A stretch of 64,000 bases of DNA, from NCBI GenBank assembly GCA_947179485.1, contig OX359245.1:73581067-73645066 (forward strand), in the 5' to 3' direction. The translations under genes and the position numbers were made by a program. Every line of letters begins with the position of its first letter. Within the stretch, counting starts at the first letter, position 1. Below the pieces are notes generated by a model. It was not told where the DNA came from. It worked only from the letters and a program-made list of their open reading frames with translations, and did no database searches. This stretch comes from Allacma fusca (lineage: Eukaryota > Arthropoda > Collembola > Symphypleona > Sminthuridae). Positions 39,594-51,173 of the stretch are shown one piece after another.

Positions 39594-40390
39594 TCATGCG
39601 CCTTCAATTTCATTTATAAAGCGTCCGTATGAAATAATACGACCTACTTGATGGATATTATAGTAAATAAATTGTGGCCTGCTCGTTAGATTATTTTCAT
39701 ACACAAAATTGAAATGCAATTTCCAAGAAATGAATTCGTTTGGATCGGTAAAGGTGATTGGGAATAGGCGAACCCAATTTTTAACCAATGATTTACTTGT
39801 TGGGAATAAATTAAAGGGTTTATTTGCTAGGCCCCCAATTTGTAATGGAATGACGTAACATAGAACATCAACCTCGCTTGGACGGTTTTTGATAAAAATC
39901 TGCTTCTTCTGTGTAATTGTTTATTCTAAACTGAGCAAGACCAAATTTTATTATATTGCCATTGAGGAATTCGATTCGATTTTTGGGTCCTAAGCGGTAA
40001 GAAACCGCTCCGCTAAAATTCGACAATATAGATGATTTGGAATTCGAATTTCCAATTAGAGAAAACTCAGCCATGTCCGGGAAGTAGATTCTTGATTCTC
40101 GATTTTTAATCGGATGACCTACTAAATTATCGCTCAAGGTTGCGTCCGCGAATTCGTCCAAGAGACAAGGTCCAACGGATAGCACTTGGGTCAAATTGAT
40201 GTTAAATTTTTGATTAGTTTTTTCTCTTCCTGGATAAATCGCTAACGACAACCCAGTGCAATGCGATTCGCTGAAAAGTCTGATGCATTTCCCAAAGGTT
40301 GCTGCTGACTTAGTTTTTTTGATTTTCAGCATTGTAGAACATTCAATCACTGATTCGGATTTGGATATGCCGGAATGATAATCTTCAAAA
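39594..40390 (-). pseudogene. Secreted-protein family member 1 (frameshifted)
   Basis: The minus strand reads from about 40390 ('EDYHSGIS..') through 'ATFGKCIRLFSESHCTGLSL' to 'YQKP', then needs a +1 shift near 39877 to continue as 'DVLCYVIPLQIGG..' to a stop at 39594. The same layout is seen in the copy at 42149-43035. The acceptor AG that opens that exon in the other copy is absent here. The 'GKCIRLFSESHCTGLSLAI' segment vaguely recalls a beta/gamma-crystallin motif, but I would not assign the family. Probably a pseudogene, unless the shift is a sequencing error. Confidence 0.55.
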
Positions 40391-41038
40391 TTGCCGGAAA
40401 TTCATCAAAACGTTTTGGGATGTGCGCAAAACAATATTCTTCCATTTTAAAGATAGGCAGTAATTGGCATTAACTTTTCCTGTATTAATTTTATAGACTT
40501 TGAAAATCCACATGCATGCACAAGCATGAGTTAGTTGTTTGAGCGAAGTTTGGAATTATTTTTAATCATTAAAAGAATTCAGAATTTCGTTATTAAAATT
40601 CATGTTTTAAACGTTTCAACGACCTTGACAGCCGACCTTGACAGTCGGTTTAACTTTAAATTAAAGATTTAAAGGACAACAAAGCAATTTTGGGGAGGAC
40701 ACATAGCCTGACGTTTGTCCCGTTACAAATATTATTTTTGGAGTTTAAAACTCGCAAATTTCAAAAACAAGTGTGAGAGGTAAAACGGGTTCATATCCAG
40801 CCTGACTACATATACTTGATTAATATTTTCTGCAAAAGCATTTACAAAACTCATTAAAAAAGGGAACTAGAACCTCGAAGTTTTCGAAATAATTTGTCAT
40901 AATTTCATGAATAACTCCTGTCCTTTCATTGTCCCTGTCCCAAAAATTTTGAACTCGTTGTTTTACTGAATTTTCCTGTTAACATGTGACTTTTACGGGG
41001 GCTATCTATTACGAATTCCCTGGTTTTTGTCATACCTG

Positions 41039-41434
41039 TTAAATTTTCCCCATCGAATAGCCGCGCCATCGGATTCCTAAGCATTTCTGCGACAAAAATT
41101 TCCGTAGGTCTGAATTGGCAGTTATCAAAAAGATTTTAGTAATGTTTACTTCAAAAGAATCTGCTTTTTTACTTTCGATAGTAGCTTTAGCAGCAAAAGA
41201 TTGGTTAATTTTTCTATGGATCTCCTGGTCACTTGAAGAATTTATTTTGTGACAGCTCATAAAATTCGTATCTCGATTGCCTGTTCCTCCATTAAAGTGT
41301 GATGCGGAAACATTGTTGATGATACTCATTTCCAAGTTTTGGGAATTATAACTGAAGCCCGCTTGAATGTGGGTTAAGTTGATGTAAAAAACTGGAAACG
41401 TTAAGGAATTCCATACTGAATTCACACTTGACAA
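41039..41434 (-). CDS. Possible exon of unknown gene
   Basis: 131 open codons between the two related pseudogenes and on the same strand. The product is rich in Asn and Ser with several N-x-S/T sites, as in a secreted protein. No homology within the window. It may be an exon belonging to the family member at 40.4 kb or a chance ORF. Confidence 0.2.
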   Translation of the reverse strand: MSSVNSVWNSLTFPVFYINLTHIQAGFSYNSQNLEMSIINNVSASHFNGGTGNRDTNFMSCHKINSSSDQEIHRKINQSFAAKATIESKKADSFEVNITKIFLITANSDLRKFLSQKCLGIRWRGYSMGKI

Positions 41435-41940
41435 AAAATTTTTTTTAAAAAGTAAGTTTATTTTCTAAACCTTTACTGATAAAGGACATAAATGTTTTGA
41501 GTTTTCAATACTTTTAACACTAAATTATTTAATTATTATAGTTCCATGGAAGTTATCCTGGAAAATTAGGGCTGCTCCGTAAAATTGGAAACAAATTTGA
41601 CTGTTCACTCACATGGATATAACATAACGTAAACTTTTATACATGTACATTTTATAACTATCCTGAGATATACAATGTGCGTTCATTTACATTCTTTGTA
41701 TAGAACAAATTTTTCTAAATGGGTTTTATGAAAATCGTATAACACTAAACACACGCTGAAATGGTCACACGGCGATAAAAATCTCGAAAAATGTGAATGA
41801 CATGAACTTATTGAAGGAGTTACATGGCCGAAGTATAGATTTTGAAAATGTTTTCCAAAATAATAATTTTGATAATACCACCCAAATCTAGATGCGGTTC
41901 CCAGTTTGTAATTTTTGGGGTTATTGTTGGTAATTCAAAA

Positions 41941-42140
41941 TTTTTGAAATACCTTCAGAATTTTTGAAAAAGTTTCATTATTTTTGAAATACCTTCAGAA
42001 TTTTTGAAAAAGTTTCATTATTTTTGAAATACCTTCAGAAGTTTTGAAGTATTTTCATTATTTTTGAAATACCTTTAAAAGTTATGAAATATTTTTATTA
42101 TTTTTGAAATGTTTTCATTATTTTTGAAATACCTTCATAT
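41941..42140. repeat. Minisatellite, 40-bp unit
   Basis: An exact 40-bp register at 41941, 41981, 42021 and 42061, then a half unit of 20 bp and a partial copy. Unit core: tttttgaaataccttcagaa. It lies just downstream of the 3' end of the pseudogene at 42149-43035. Confidence 0.9.
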
Positions 42141-42148
42141 TCGAAAAA

Positions 42149-43035
42149 TTATAACATTTTATGGAGTGGCGAATTCCTAGCTTTGCATTTCTCTTGGAAT
42201 TGAACGTACCGCTGAACGCGGTTTGAGTTTTTGTCCGCGTTATTGGTGATTAAGCCATAGTAAGTGTGATATAGCGAGGTCTTTTGTTGTTCCAAATCAT
42301 AAAATTTCAGGACCGTGTAGTAAAAGTACAGCGGTCTAGTTTGATTTCCACCCTCATACTCAAATTTCAAAGCCAAATATTTGTGACTTGTCACATCAAC
42401 AATAAGGGATGTAAAAACGTCCTCCCATTCTTTCGTACAAGACTAACATGCTGGGAATCTATTGAATGTTGCTATTGACGTTCCACCAAATTTAGGGGGG
42501 ATAACGTAACCAATCACGTCTCCGTCTTCCATTTCCATCGTTTCAGAAAAATACACTTTCTCCTTATTCACAGTAATTGGGAAACAATTGGAAATATTAG
42601 AATGCATGAACGCTACAATCCACTCGATTCTATTATTAGGTCCTGTCGAAAATGCGTATATGATCTCACCGCGAAAAGTTATATTTTGCATATTAAAATT
42701 CGAAAAAGGAAGAGCCAGATCCGGATTATAATTTCGTAACTGAGCGTTCTTGAAAATAAATCCAGGAAAAGAGTTGTTGAAATCACCCGTCAAAAACTCG
42801 CTTTGAAAACATGGTCCAATTGCACTAAATGTGACATCCTTTGGTCCCAACAATTTGTCAGAGTTCGAACTTCCTGGGTAAACAGCCATCGACCAACCCT
42901 TGCATATAGGCGATTGAAATAACCGGACACATTTTCCAAACGTGAACACAGATTCCACACGTCGTGTCAATTTGATTAATTTGGTGCACATTCCCAGACG
43001 TTTACTTCTTGTGAAACTATAGTCTTCGGCATCAC
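42149..43035 (-). pseudogene. Secreted-protein family member 2 (in-frame stop)
   Basis: On the minus strand an exon opens after an acceptor (ttttag|GTGATGCC) at 43035 and reads 'EDYSFTRS..FGKCVRLFQSPICKGW..' through 'GPNNRIEWIV' and 'GDVIGYVIPPKFGG'. A TAG at 42445-42443 interrupts the frame after 'NRFPAC'. The same frame then continues to 42149 with 'LALKFEYEGG..RPLYFYY', which matches the C-terminal part of member 1. The stop and the frameshift in the sister copy suggest that both are decaying. The family is unassigned. Confidence 0.6.
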
Positions 43036-43673
43036 CTAAAAGTTCAGTTCCACAAAATATTCTTTAAATATTCCCAAAATTCCCGTTAAAATAAATTTTA
43101 AAATTTACAAAACTTCCCCACAGTTCCTGCAATGAATAGTAATTTAAAAATAAACAAGGGTAACAATAAGTTAACACGTTTGCTTTATTTTGATAATAGA
43201 AAGGAGTAATTGTCCTTCAAAAACTTGGTTTACCCTAGATTTGCTGCTCTAATAAATTGGTTGAATATGAATAATGTGACACATACAGATAATGTGTTGT
43301 AGTACAGTGTTACTCAAATACTTACCAGAATATGAGTGAAAAGGCCTAGCCCTTGGGCGGTCCAGCATTTCTGTGGGGAATTTTATTTAACAAATCATTT
43401 CGATTCTTTGTAATAAACTCATGTTTTTGAGTTGGTTTTTAAAATTTGCAAATTGAAGATATTTTAAATTTTGTATGGCGACACATTACCAAATTTATTG
43501 GAGACCTATTGATTTTGGAGAAGATCTGGTCATTCGTTTGACATCAGGAGATTAAAATAGGTCATATTTAAAAGCATTCTACAGATAATCCATAATTGCT
43601 TACGCCTCCTATCAAAGCCCTCTCCGACGTACAAAAGTCACGGAACATTTTAATGTGGAATTTATTTCTACAG
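43036..43673. other. Non-coding stretch
   Basis: No supported gene. It may hold upstream exons of the minus-strand pseudogene (a signal-peptide exon is expected), but none could be placed. Confidence 0.35.
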
Positions 43674-43900
43674 TAAGAGCTGATTCTCATCCTACATGCT
43701 TGCGTTCTGCGTCAGACGCAGATTTTCGGCGCATGTGATGAGAACGTAGTTGCTTTGTGTCGCAAGTACAAAAACGCGCGCTTAGCTGCTTGCGAATATT
43801 CGCAGCAAACTAGAAGTTCAAAATTTTCAACTTCTCACTTCCACCGTACTTGCGTTTGTTAATCTTTGTGGCACAAAAAGACCTATTAAAGCAATTTAAA

Positions 43901-44937
43901 ATGCCAAAAACTAGGCAAAGTGATGATCAGGAAGATATTTGGGAAGAACGGTTGATTGAAGCGGTGTATTTGCGAAGTTGTCTTTATTACTTAAAAGACC
44001 CGGATTATTCAAGAATAAAGAAGAAACATCAAGCATGGAAGGACGTTGCAGGCGAAGTCTTGAAACCCGGTAAGCACGTGTTAATCAAAACAAATACATA
44101 AATAATTAAATTACAACTACTGCAGAGTATATAAGTAATTACAAATAATAAATTAGTCCATGTGTCCTGTATCTTGCTGTTAATAGTTACAATAAATAAC
44201 TGCTGTAATATTATCATACAGAAGGGATATGCCGGACCCGTTGGAGAAGTCTCCGGGATACCTTCAAAAAGAAGGACGTGGAAATGAGGTCAGGGAAAAG
44301 TGGGAAAGGTTTAGAAGACGGAGAAAGTAGCGCTTGCTCCTGGAAATGGTTTTCGCGTCTTTCATTCCTTCGTGAGAAAATTTACCATGGCCAGTAAGAA
44401 CTTCATAATTTAAACTGAATAGTGACAAGCAAAAGTAAAATAATCTTCTAAATAATACAGCCAGATAATTCATTGTGCAATTCTTGCTTTGAATTAGGAC
44501 TACTGACTCAATGAATGAACAAATTTCTGTTGTAATGACCGACGAGGAAATAATAACTGTTAACCCAGTTTCCTTTTCCAGCCCGGAAATTCCCGTCGAA
44601 ACTAAAAAAAACTCAACATTATTCAAAAGGTACTCTCATTGAATTGCTATATTCATGCAACTATTTTTACTTTAAAAACACCTGTTGGTACTGCTTTAAT
44701 TATTTTAATGCCCCATCTTAGAAGAGAAAGTCAAGCCCCAATGAATGGACTGGTGTCATGGATCAACTCAAGAGTGTCATTGAAGTTTCTAATTCCCAGA
44801 TGGCTGAAACGACGTCAGACTCATTCGGATCCTACTTAGCTAAGGAGATGGAAGACATGACTGCCGAAGAGAGAGATGACTTAAAGTATGACATTGCTAC
44901 TTTGATTCGGAATATTAAAAAATCCAGAAAACAGTAG
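43901..44937 (+). CDS. Harbinger-associated MADF-BESS DNA-binding protein
   Basis: Four exons: 43901-44069, 44222-44393, 44498-44629 and 44727-44937, about 227 residues, with GT-AG introns. The exon 4 acceptor is the last of three nearby AGs (44721, 44724, 44726); only that one keeps the frame. Exons 1-2 encode a MADF domain ('ERLIEAVYLRSCLYYLKDP', then 'CRTRWRSLRDTFKKK' and 'WKWFSRLSFL'). Exon 4 encodes a BESS motif ('DSFGSYLAKEMEDMTAEER' to '..IATLIRNIKK'). PIF-type elements carry a second Myb/MADF-type gene whose product binds the ends and assists the transposase; MADF partners are known from Drosophila PIF elements. The start ATG follows an upstream stretch without a better one. Confidence 0.8.
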
Positions 44938-45016
44938 TCAGGATCCAACATTAAAATAAATGAACATCTTTAAAATATTCCAATTTCAATTCCATTTATT
45001 ACTTTAAATGTTGATC

Positions 45017-46800
45017 CTAGTAGTCCAACACTCTTTCATTTTGCCATGAAACACAACCTTCATTGTCAAAATATCTGGCATACATGTCACGAACCACTTT
45101 GGCTCTATTTGATGGATTATTTGATCCTTGGTGAGAAACACTTTCACTATTACGTTCCGCAAAACGTCTCCAAGTTCCCGGTGAAACAACGTGGCTTACA
45201 GGGTCTTCGTTGTCCACAAAACCGGGGGGAATATACAGCCTAGGTAATTATATTATAAACATTCGAGCACACAGTTGCGTTGTAAATTCATATTAAAAGG
45301 TTATGCAAAGTTACCCGTTTATTTGTTGTTTCCCACGCACCCAGTTGTGTAAGCATACACAACTTAGTATTGCCCATTTTGCATTTACCTCAGTCATATA
45401 GATAGTATCTAAAAGTAATCTCCAGCGAGCCACTAGAATCCCAAAGGAATTTTCTATAATCCTTCGGGCTCGGCTTAACCTATTTACATTTATTGAATTT
45501 TTAAACTTTAAGCTGTGTACAATAAAATGAGATACATTTTTCTTAACTGTACTAGACCTACCTGTAGTTAAATACACGTTGCTGGAAAGTAAGGTTGTTT
45601 CCCGGGTAAGGTCTAAGTAAATTAGACAATAATGGGAAAGCCTCATCCCCCACAAAAACAAATGGTGAACTTATATTTGTATTTGGTAGAAGTTTGTCAG
45701 GAGGCAGGGCTAAATTGTTGGTCATCATCTGTATTATTTTGGATTACATGTACACTTAATATTCATCGACTTTAGTACTTTCTAGCAATCGGGTACACAC
45801 GTGCATGTGAAAAATATACTTACTTTCTCTGTAAATATAAGACTTACTTTCTCCCCGAATTTGCTTCGCCTAAATATACCACCATCACTTTCCGACCCAA
45901 CAGCACCAACGTTAGCGTAAGTGAAACTGTAGTTAGCGTCACACACAGCAAGCATTACAACAAAAAAGTAACCCTGAAATTTTTAAATTGTAATTATACC
46001 ATATTATACCCATGTGTAGAAACAGTATGTATTACGTTACACTACACATTTCAAAGATTTTAAATTAGTAAACTATGTAATAACTACATACCTTATAGTT
46101 ATAATAAACACTTGAAGAGTTAGCTGGAGCCGGGATTGCAAAGTGTTTACCATCAATGGCACCTACACAGTTGGTGAATTGCCATTTGTTCACAAAATCA
46201 GCCGCTATTTTACTCCAGTCGTCTTCACCAAGCGTGGGTAGAACTTTTGAGTGTAGCTCATTGTAAATAGCCCGGGTAGTTTCATTTATGACATTACATA
46301 TAGTACTTCTCCCCACTCGGTAGTCCTTTGCAATAGACTTTTGAGCATCACCACTAACTAAATATGCTAGTGTCATCATTAAACGCTCTGATGGCTCTAT
46401 TGCTTCCCTTCCCGTGTTATTTTTTGTGATCGCGGGTCCCACCATCGTAAGCATTTTTTCAAATACTTCTGGAGTCATTCGGAATGTTTCGAAGAAGTAT
46501 CCAGGATCATCTTTTATCATGTCGGGTACCTAATAAAGTATTATAAGTGTATTTCCTTCAACAGATTTGTAATTGATTTTATAATTTGGTGCTTTAGTCT
46601 ATTTTTTAAAAAATTTGGAAACTTACTCCGACATAAAAATCTCCCCTTGTCTTTCGCATTTGAAGAAATGGACGTACCCAGTATCGTTTTACACACTTAC
46701 TACTATTTATCTGCATGTCATGACGAAGAAAATGCAGAACTAGTGTTAGCAACAATTTATTTTGCTTCAATTTGATTACCTTTTTGAGTTTGTTCACCAT
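45017..46800 (-). CDS. PIF/Harbinger transposase, six exons, intact
   Basis: Minus-strand exons 46800-46627, 46529-46092, 45973-45848, 45728-45562, 45479-45315 and 45239-45017 join in phase with GT-AG introns, giving about 430 residues. Exon 1 holds the typical N-terminal 'KRYWVRPFLQMR'. Exon 2 holds 'GYFFETFRMTPEVFEKML', the helix-turn-helix-like 'SIAKDYRVGRSTICNVI' and the first catalytic D in 'VGAIDGKHF'. Exon 4 holds the second D in 'VFVGDEAFPL'. Exon 5 holds the E in 'RARRIIENSFGILVARWR'. Exon 6 ends '..YFDNEGCVSWQ..'. No stop or frameshift interrupts the model, and an AATAAA lies just downstream. The element may be recently active. Confidence 0.88.
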
Positions 46801-46957
46801 TGTAGGTTTTTAATGAATTGAGACAGAACGCAACCATGAGAATCCTTTTCCGTCACAAAAGTGTGCGTTCAACGCAAGGAGTATTCGCGCGCATTTTCCC
46901 CGCGTCTGACGCATACGCAGAACGCAAGTATTTCTTGTGGATGAGAACTAACCTTAA

Positions 46958-47377
46958 CACATCCATACATCTCGTTTCATTTCGCCCCATTTGCGCTTCA
47001 GTTCTATTCAAACTTGTTTTTTATTTTTTACCAAGTTGTGACAACCGTTTCTACGTACATTATGGAAATGTAATTGGGTGTGCAATGATTCGTAAATGGA
47101 ATTACAGTAAATTTCCAACAGTGGCTTCCTCGTAGACAGCAATCCATTTACATTGACATATTTGAATTTTCTCAAAGTTTGCAATTACATTATATTGTAC
47201 GTAGTAAGATATATGTACAAAGTGGCATCGCCATATTTGGCAGGTATTTTTTCATCCCTTGACAATTTTTGGAGAGTCAATGTGATGGAGAAGTTAGTGA
47301 GTAAATCAGGGGAATGTTTATAGCAGTGGACGAGCTTATGTAAGACGTCACAGTAATACCAGAGACAAGTATAGGCT
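46958..47377. other. Non-coding stretch
   Basis: No gene or recognised repeat, apart from the left target duplication of the next element starting at 47378. Confidence 0.4.
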
Positions 47378-47385
47378 CTCCCAAT

Positions 47386-48646
47386 TAGTGCCCCGCATGG
47401 GTACAAAAATGGTGTACCTGGACCTGAACCTGTACCTGAATCATGGGTACATGGATTTTTTGAACCTATACCCGTACCTGTACCTGAATACCTGGGTTCA
47501 ATTTTCCTGAACCTGTACCTGTACTCAAATTAAATCAGGAGTACCTGTACCTGAAAAGTACCTGTACCCAAAAAGTACCCAAAAAAGTACCTGTACCCGG
47601 TATATTTTAAAAGTACCTGAACCAACCCGGGTATTTTCCAATGTACTAATTTAAAGGATTACCAAACACGAAATAAAAAATTAAAATATCTGCGACCAAG
47701 ACATTTTGACTTAATAAATCTATTTATCAGATTACATATATTTTTATTATTTATTCTTCGAAAGAATGACTAAGTACTTGAATTATCAGTGGCTATAAAT
47801 GATTACATAAAGTTTGAAAAGGATAATAGATAACAAAATCTACGATATGAATAAGTTCAATCCAACAATACAAATGCAGTGTAATATTTTCTAAACGTTC
47901 AATAATGGCGAGAAATTAAACGATTAAGAATTTGTTTTGCACCCTGCAATTGCTTTTGCAATGGAAAACATTTTTTAGATTCAAACTCCTCAGATTTTAA
48001 TTTCAGCCAAGCTTTGAAACAAAAACATTTCCTACCGTAACTCCACACTTATGTATATAAGCGTTTATGCGTCAGAAGATGGGCCATAGGAGAAGGCTCG
48101 CTCAATCTTAATCTCTGTTCTTTAGCAGTTCCAGGAACTGATAAAAAATCTCTGGTCATTCCAGCTACTAGCCACGTGTTCCTATACGGTGGAATTAGTT
48201 TTCCTGACTGAACTTATACGTATAAATTTTAATGTAAAATGTTTCAAGGTTAAAAATTCGGAGGAGTTTTTAAAGCTCAACAACACCTTTACAGGCGTTA
48301 CTTGGAAATTATTATTGACTGAGAAGTACCTGAAAGTTCAGGTATTTTACATTCAGGTTCAGGTATTTACCCATTGCGTACCCGTACCTGATGGGTTTAT
48401 ACCCAAAAGATTACTTTTTGTACCTGTACCCATACCTGAACCTGAACCTGAATTTTCATGTATCTAACGACTGAACCTGAACCTGTACCCAAATTGGATG
48501 GGTACAAGAAGTATGTACCTGATACGTACCTGTACCTGAACCTGTACCCAAATTGGATGGGTACAAGAAGTATGTACCTGATACGTACCTGTACCTGAAC
48601 CTGTACCCAAATACCCGGGTAAAACCTGTACCCATGAGGGGCACTA
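47386..48646. mobile_element. hAT-type non-autonomous element
   Basis: The inverted ends TAGTGCCCC(G/T)CATGGGTAC match over 19 bases with one mismatch, flanked by the 8-bp duplication CTCCCAAT (47378-47385 and 48647-48654). Both ends carry long arrays of GTACCTGAACC-type words, mirrored between the ends. The right end also has a 56-bp direct repeat ('acctgatacgtacctgtacc'). No transposase; the short ORFs at 48189-48653 are produced by the arrays. Confidence 0.92.
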
Positions 48647-48654
48647 CTCCCAAT

Positions 48655-50614
48655 CCCCTAGTACAGTGTTGCTTACTTATATATCCGCCATGAGACTCTA
48701 ATATTGTTCTAAACCTCCATTGATCTCCTCACAGAAGAAGACCATCGTTTCTATACCTAACGACAAACGTGCCCAATATTTACACTGATGATATATCTGA
48801 CATGATGTATGTATATCATGTCAGTTAAAATTTGCTATGCATAATCACTCATACCATTCCTACCTTGGAAGCTTAGGCCAAACCTATAAATATTCCTACA
48901 ATTTACTTTAGCCAACGGTATATTATATCCTGTATAGTGAGGCAATGGCTGCTGTATTTTATGAACAAATAGATCAATTTATTCCATATCCTTTCAACAT
49001 ATCTCATCTTGTATGCTCTTCGATAATCACAATCCTGAATTCACCAGTCTCTACCTTTTTCCAAAGTCCAAGTCAAAATAAGTCTAAAGTTTCTGATGAG
49101 CCAGTCAGTCCATAAGTCTGTCAGCCGTTTCCGAGGAGTCCCAGTCAGTCACAGTCATTATCAGAGTCACTGCAATAAGTCAGACTCGCAGGAAGCGTCG
49201 CGAAAGTTTCAAAAATTTCATTTTTTTGTGATTTCCTTGTGCTTCATTTGAATATGATTGATGACCTGGAATCTGCCTTTGAAAAAAACTATGAAAATCT
49301 CCAATATTTTCGTTTTGATGTTTTGAAATATCCCGCGACGCGATTCAAAGTTCTTAGTGTGTATAAATTTATCAAAAACAGTAATACTTATTTTTTCGGA
49401 TCACATAAGCTAATCGAAGTTTCCACTTTGGCAGTTGCTCTCCCTTCGCAACCAATGTACATCGCCGGCACTTTTTAAATTACAAAACTATGCCTTGCAA
49501 GATACAAAAATGAAATGTAGATTTTTGATCTGCTAGATGCGGTGCGTGTGCCGCAATCCACTACATAACTTACATACTTACACAACTACTACGATGAACG
49601 TTGTTCGACTTGAACTCAAGTTGTTGAGCTTCTAAAACACCAGCATTTATCAATGCAAAACCGCACGAACTTTGACGCATGATAACACATACCAAGCACC
49701 AAGTAGTCCATTAAATTTAATTTTAACCGCCCTAAATTACTTAAATAAACGATAAATGAGCCTAATTGTTTTAGGTAAAGTTTGGGCGTATAAATATTCT
49801 TGCCTCCCATTGTACTTACTAACTTTTTCAAAACTGCCTTGCATTTTGCTAGTTGTCTACAAATAGGCCTACGTGTAGGATAAGCATCAACTAATAAAGT
49901 CACCCTTTAAATTACAGTGAATTCCCTACATGGTGATTCCAAGGGAGTGACAAATTCCTGCCACTATATAGGGATGCCACTGCATGTTATTAATGGCTAA
50001 CTATATATGTACTATTAATGTTTATAGATAATAACCGTAACTGAATATTTTTTTAAATTAATTCATTTTTACAGAATACTTAAAATTCTGAGGTGTGCTA
50101 AGCTTCATTGAGTTTAAGATATTCAGTAACTTTAGGTTTTCTCTGACAATTAATAATGTTAGTCGTAGCAAACCTTTCGAATGCAAGGTCACCATTCCAG
50201 ACCGATTGATCGGAGCTACTCTGCGAAACAATCCGCGTTTTTATCGCATAAACACTTACCAAAACATCATATGAAGAATACCGAGTCCTCCCAGAAATCA
50301 AATCTTCAGATTCATGGAATTATGGAAATGGAAATTACATCCACTGAGTTCTCGGCGGTTTCTTCACTTTGAGATTTTGCTTAAATGTCTGTTTTACACA
50401 TTTTAAATGTTCAATATGAATAATTCAGTTTATTTTCAAAAATCAACAATGACACTCTTATAAGTAAGGTAAAAAATATACTTTTTTAGCCATTATATAG
50501 CTAATTTTAGGCCAACTGCCATTATATTTTCGCACTGTTTGAGCCACCGTAACACAAAATAATGACATTAAAGAGGGAATAAAATTATAACGGGTGCCAC
50601 TATACTGTATACCT
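48655..50614. other. Intergenic
   Basis: No supported gene. 49060-49190 is a cluster of AGTC/GTCAGTC words of the kind seen beside hAT-type ends, but no terminal repeat could be paired. An ORF at 49239-49478 (79 codons) has no recognisable features. Confidence 0.4.
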
Positions 50615-51173
50615 TTAACATTGGAAACCTGTAGGGAGAATTTTTTGATGCCAGTAAAGAGAGAATGCCATCCAAGAGGGAACCACTAAATGGGAAATTA
50701 CCTGTAGAAAGAAAATAAATGGAAATGTAACCATACCGTGAATAGAAGAATTCAGAAAGGAGTCCCTGCCATGTTTATTGATCAATCTTTTGTTCTGTTC
50801 CACACTTAAAAAAGAAACGTTTTGACAAGTTTTCTCATTTTCTCGCCAAATGTTGTGGTTTGGCAAAGTCGATAAGTTCCTGGTATTTAACAAAGTAAAC
50901 TTCTTTGGAAATCCGCTCTTGTAATTTTCTTCAAGTTCAGTAAGCCATATTGGTGAAATAGCTGAAAATTGGAATTTGCCAGTAATTATTGCTTAAAAAC
51001 TAATTACTTTGATGTGTATTTTTCCAAGGAAAGGTCAAAGTTTAGATCGAAAAAGGATTACTCATGGTCTTGTATGTGGTAACATTTTGTAGCCCTGGAG
51101 GGTTGCAATTTCCAGCAATTACTCCGCAATTCAGGATAAAAAAAACAAAAATTAGAATATTCCAAGTCACCAT
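50615..51173 (-). CDS. Two-exon small secreted protein, paralogue B
   Basis: Exon 1 runs 51173-51062 and encodes a signal peptide ('NILIFVFFILNCGVIAG') ending '..ATG A|GTAATC'. The intron is 100 bases, with acceptor 'attttcag'. Exon 2 runs 50961-50615 ('ISPIWLTELEENYKSG..', 'RNLSTLPNHNIWREN'), in the same phase as paralogue A. About 152 residues to a TAA if exon 2 is terminal; a CAG|GTAATT at about 50700 could instead be a donor into a further exon. The first 60 mature residues match paralogue A well, then they diverge. Family unknown. Confidence 0.5.

Larger units (their letters stand above)
43677..46954. mobile_element. PIF/Harbinger DNA transposon, apparently autonomous
   Basis: About 3.28 kb, bounded by imperfect inverted ends (left GAGCTGATTCTCATCC, right complement AGGTTAGTTCTCATCC), with further mirrored sequence inward ('cttgcgttctgcgt', 'gtcagacgc'). 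The 3-bp duplication TAA at 43674-43676 and 46955-46957 fits the superfamily. It holds two convergent spliced genes: a MADF-BESS protein (+) and a DDE transposase (-). Both models are open throughout. Confidence 0.9.

Noticed and set aside
48189-48653. Proline/valine-rich ORFs at the right end of a hAT-type element
   Set aside because: They are translations of the GTACCTGAACC arrays, open on both strands only because the repeat lacks stop codons.
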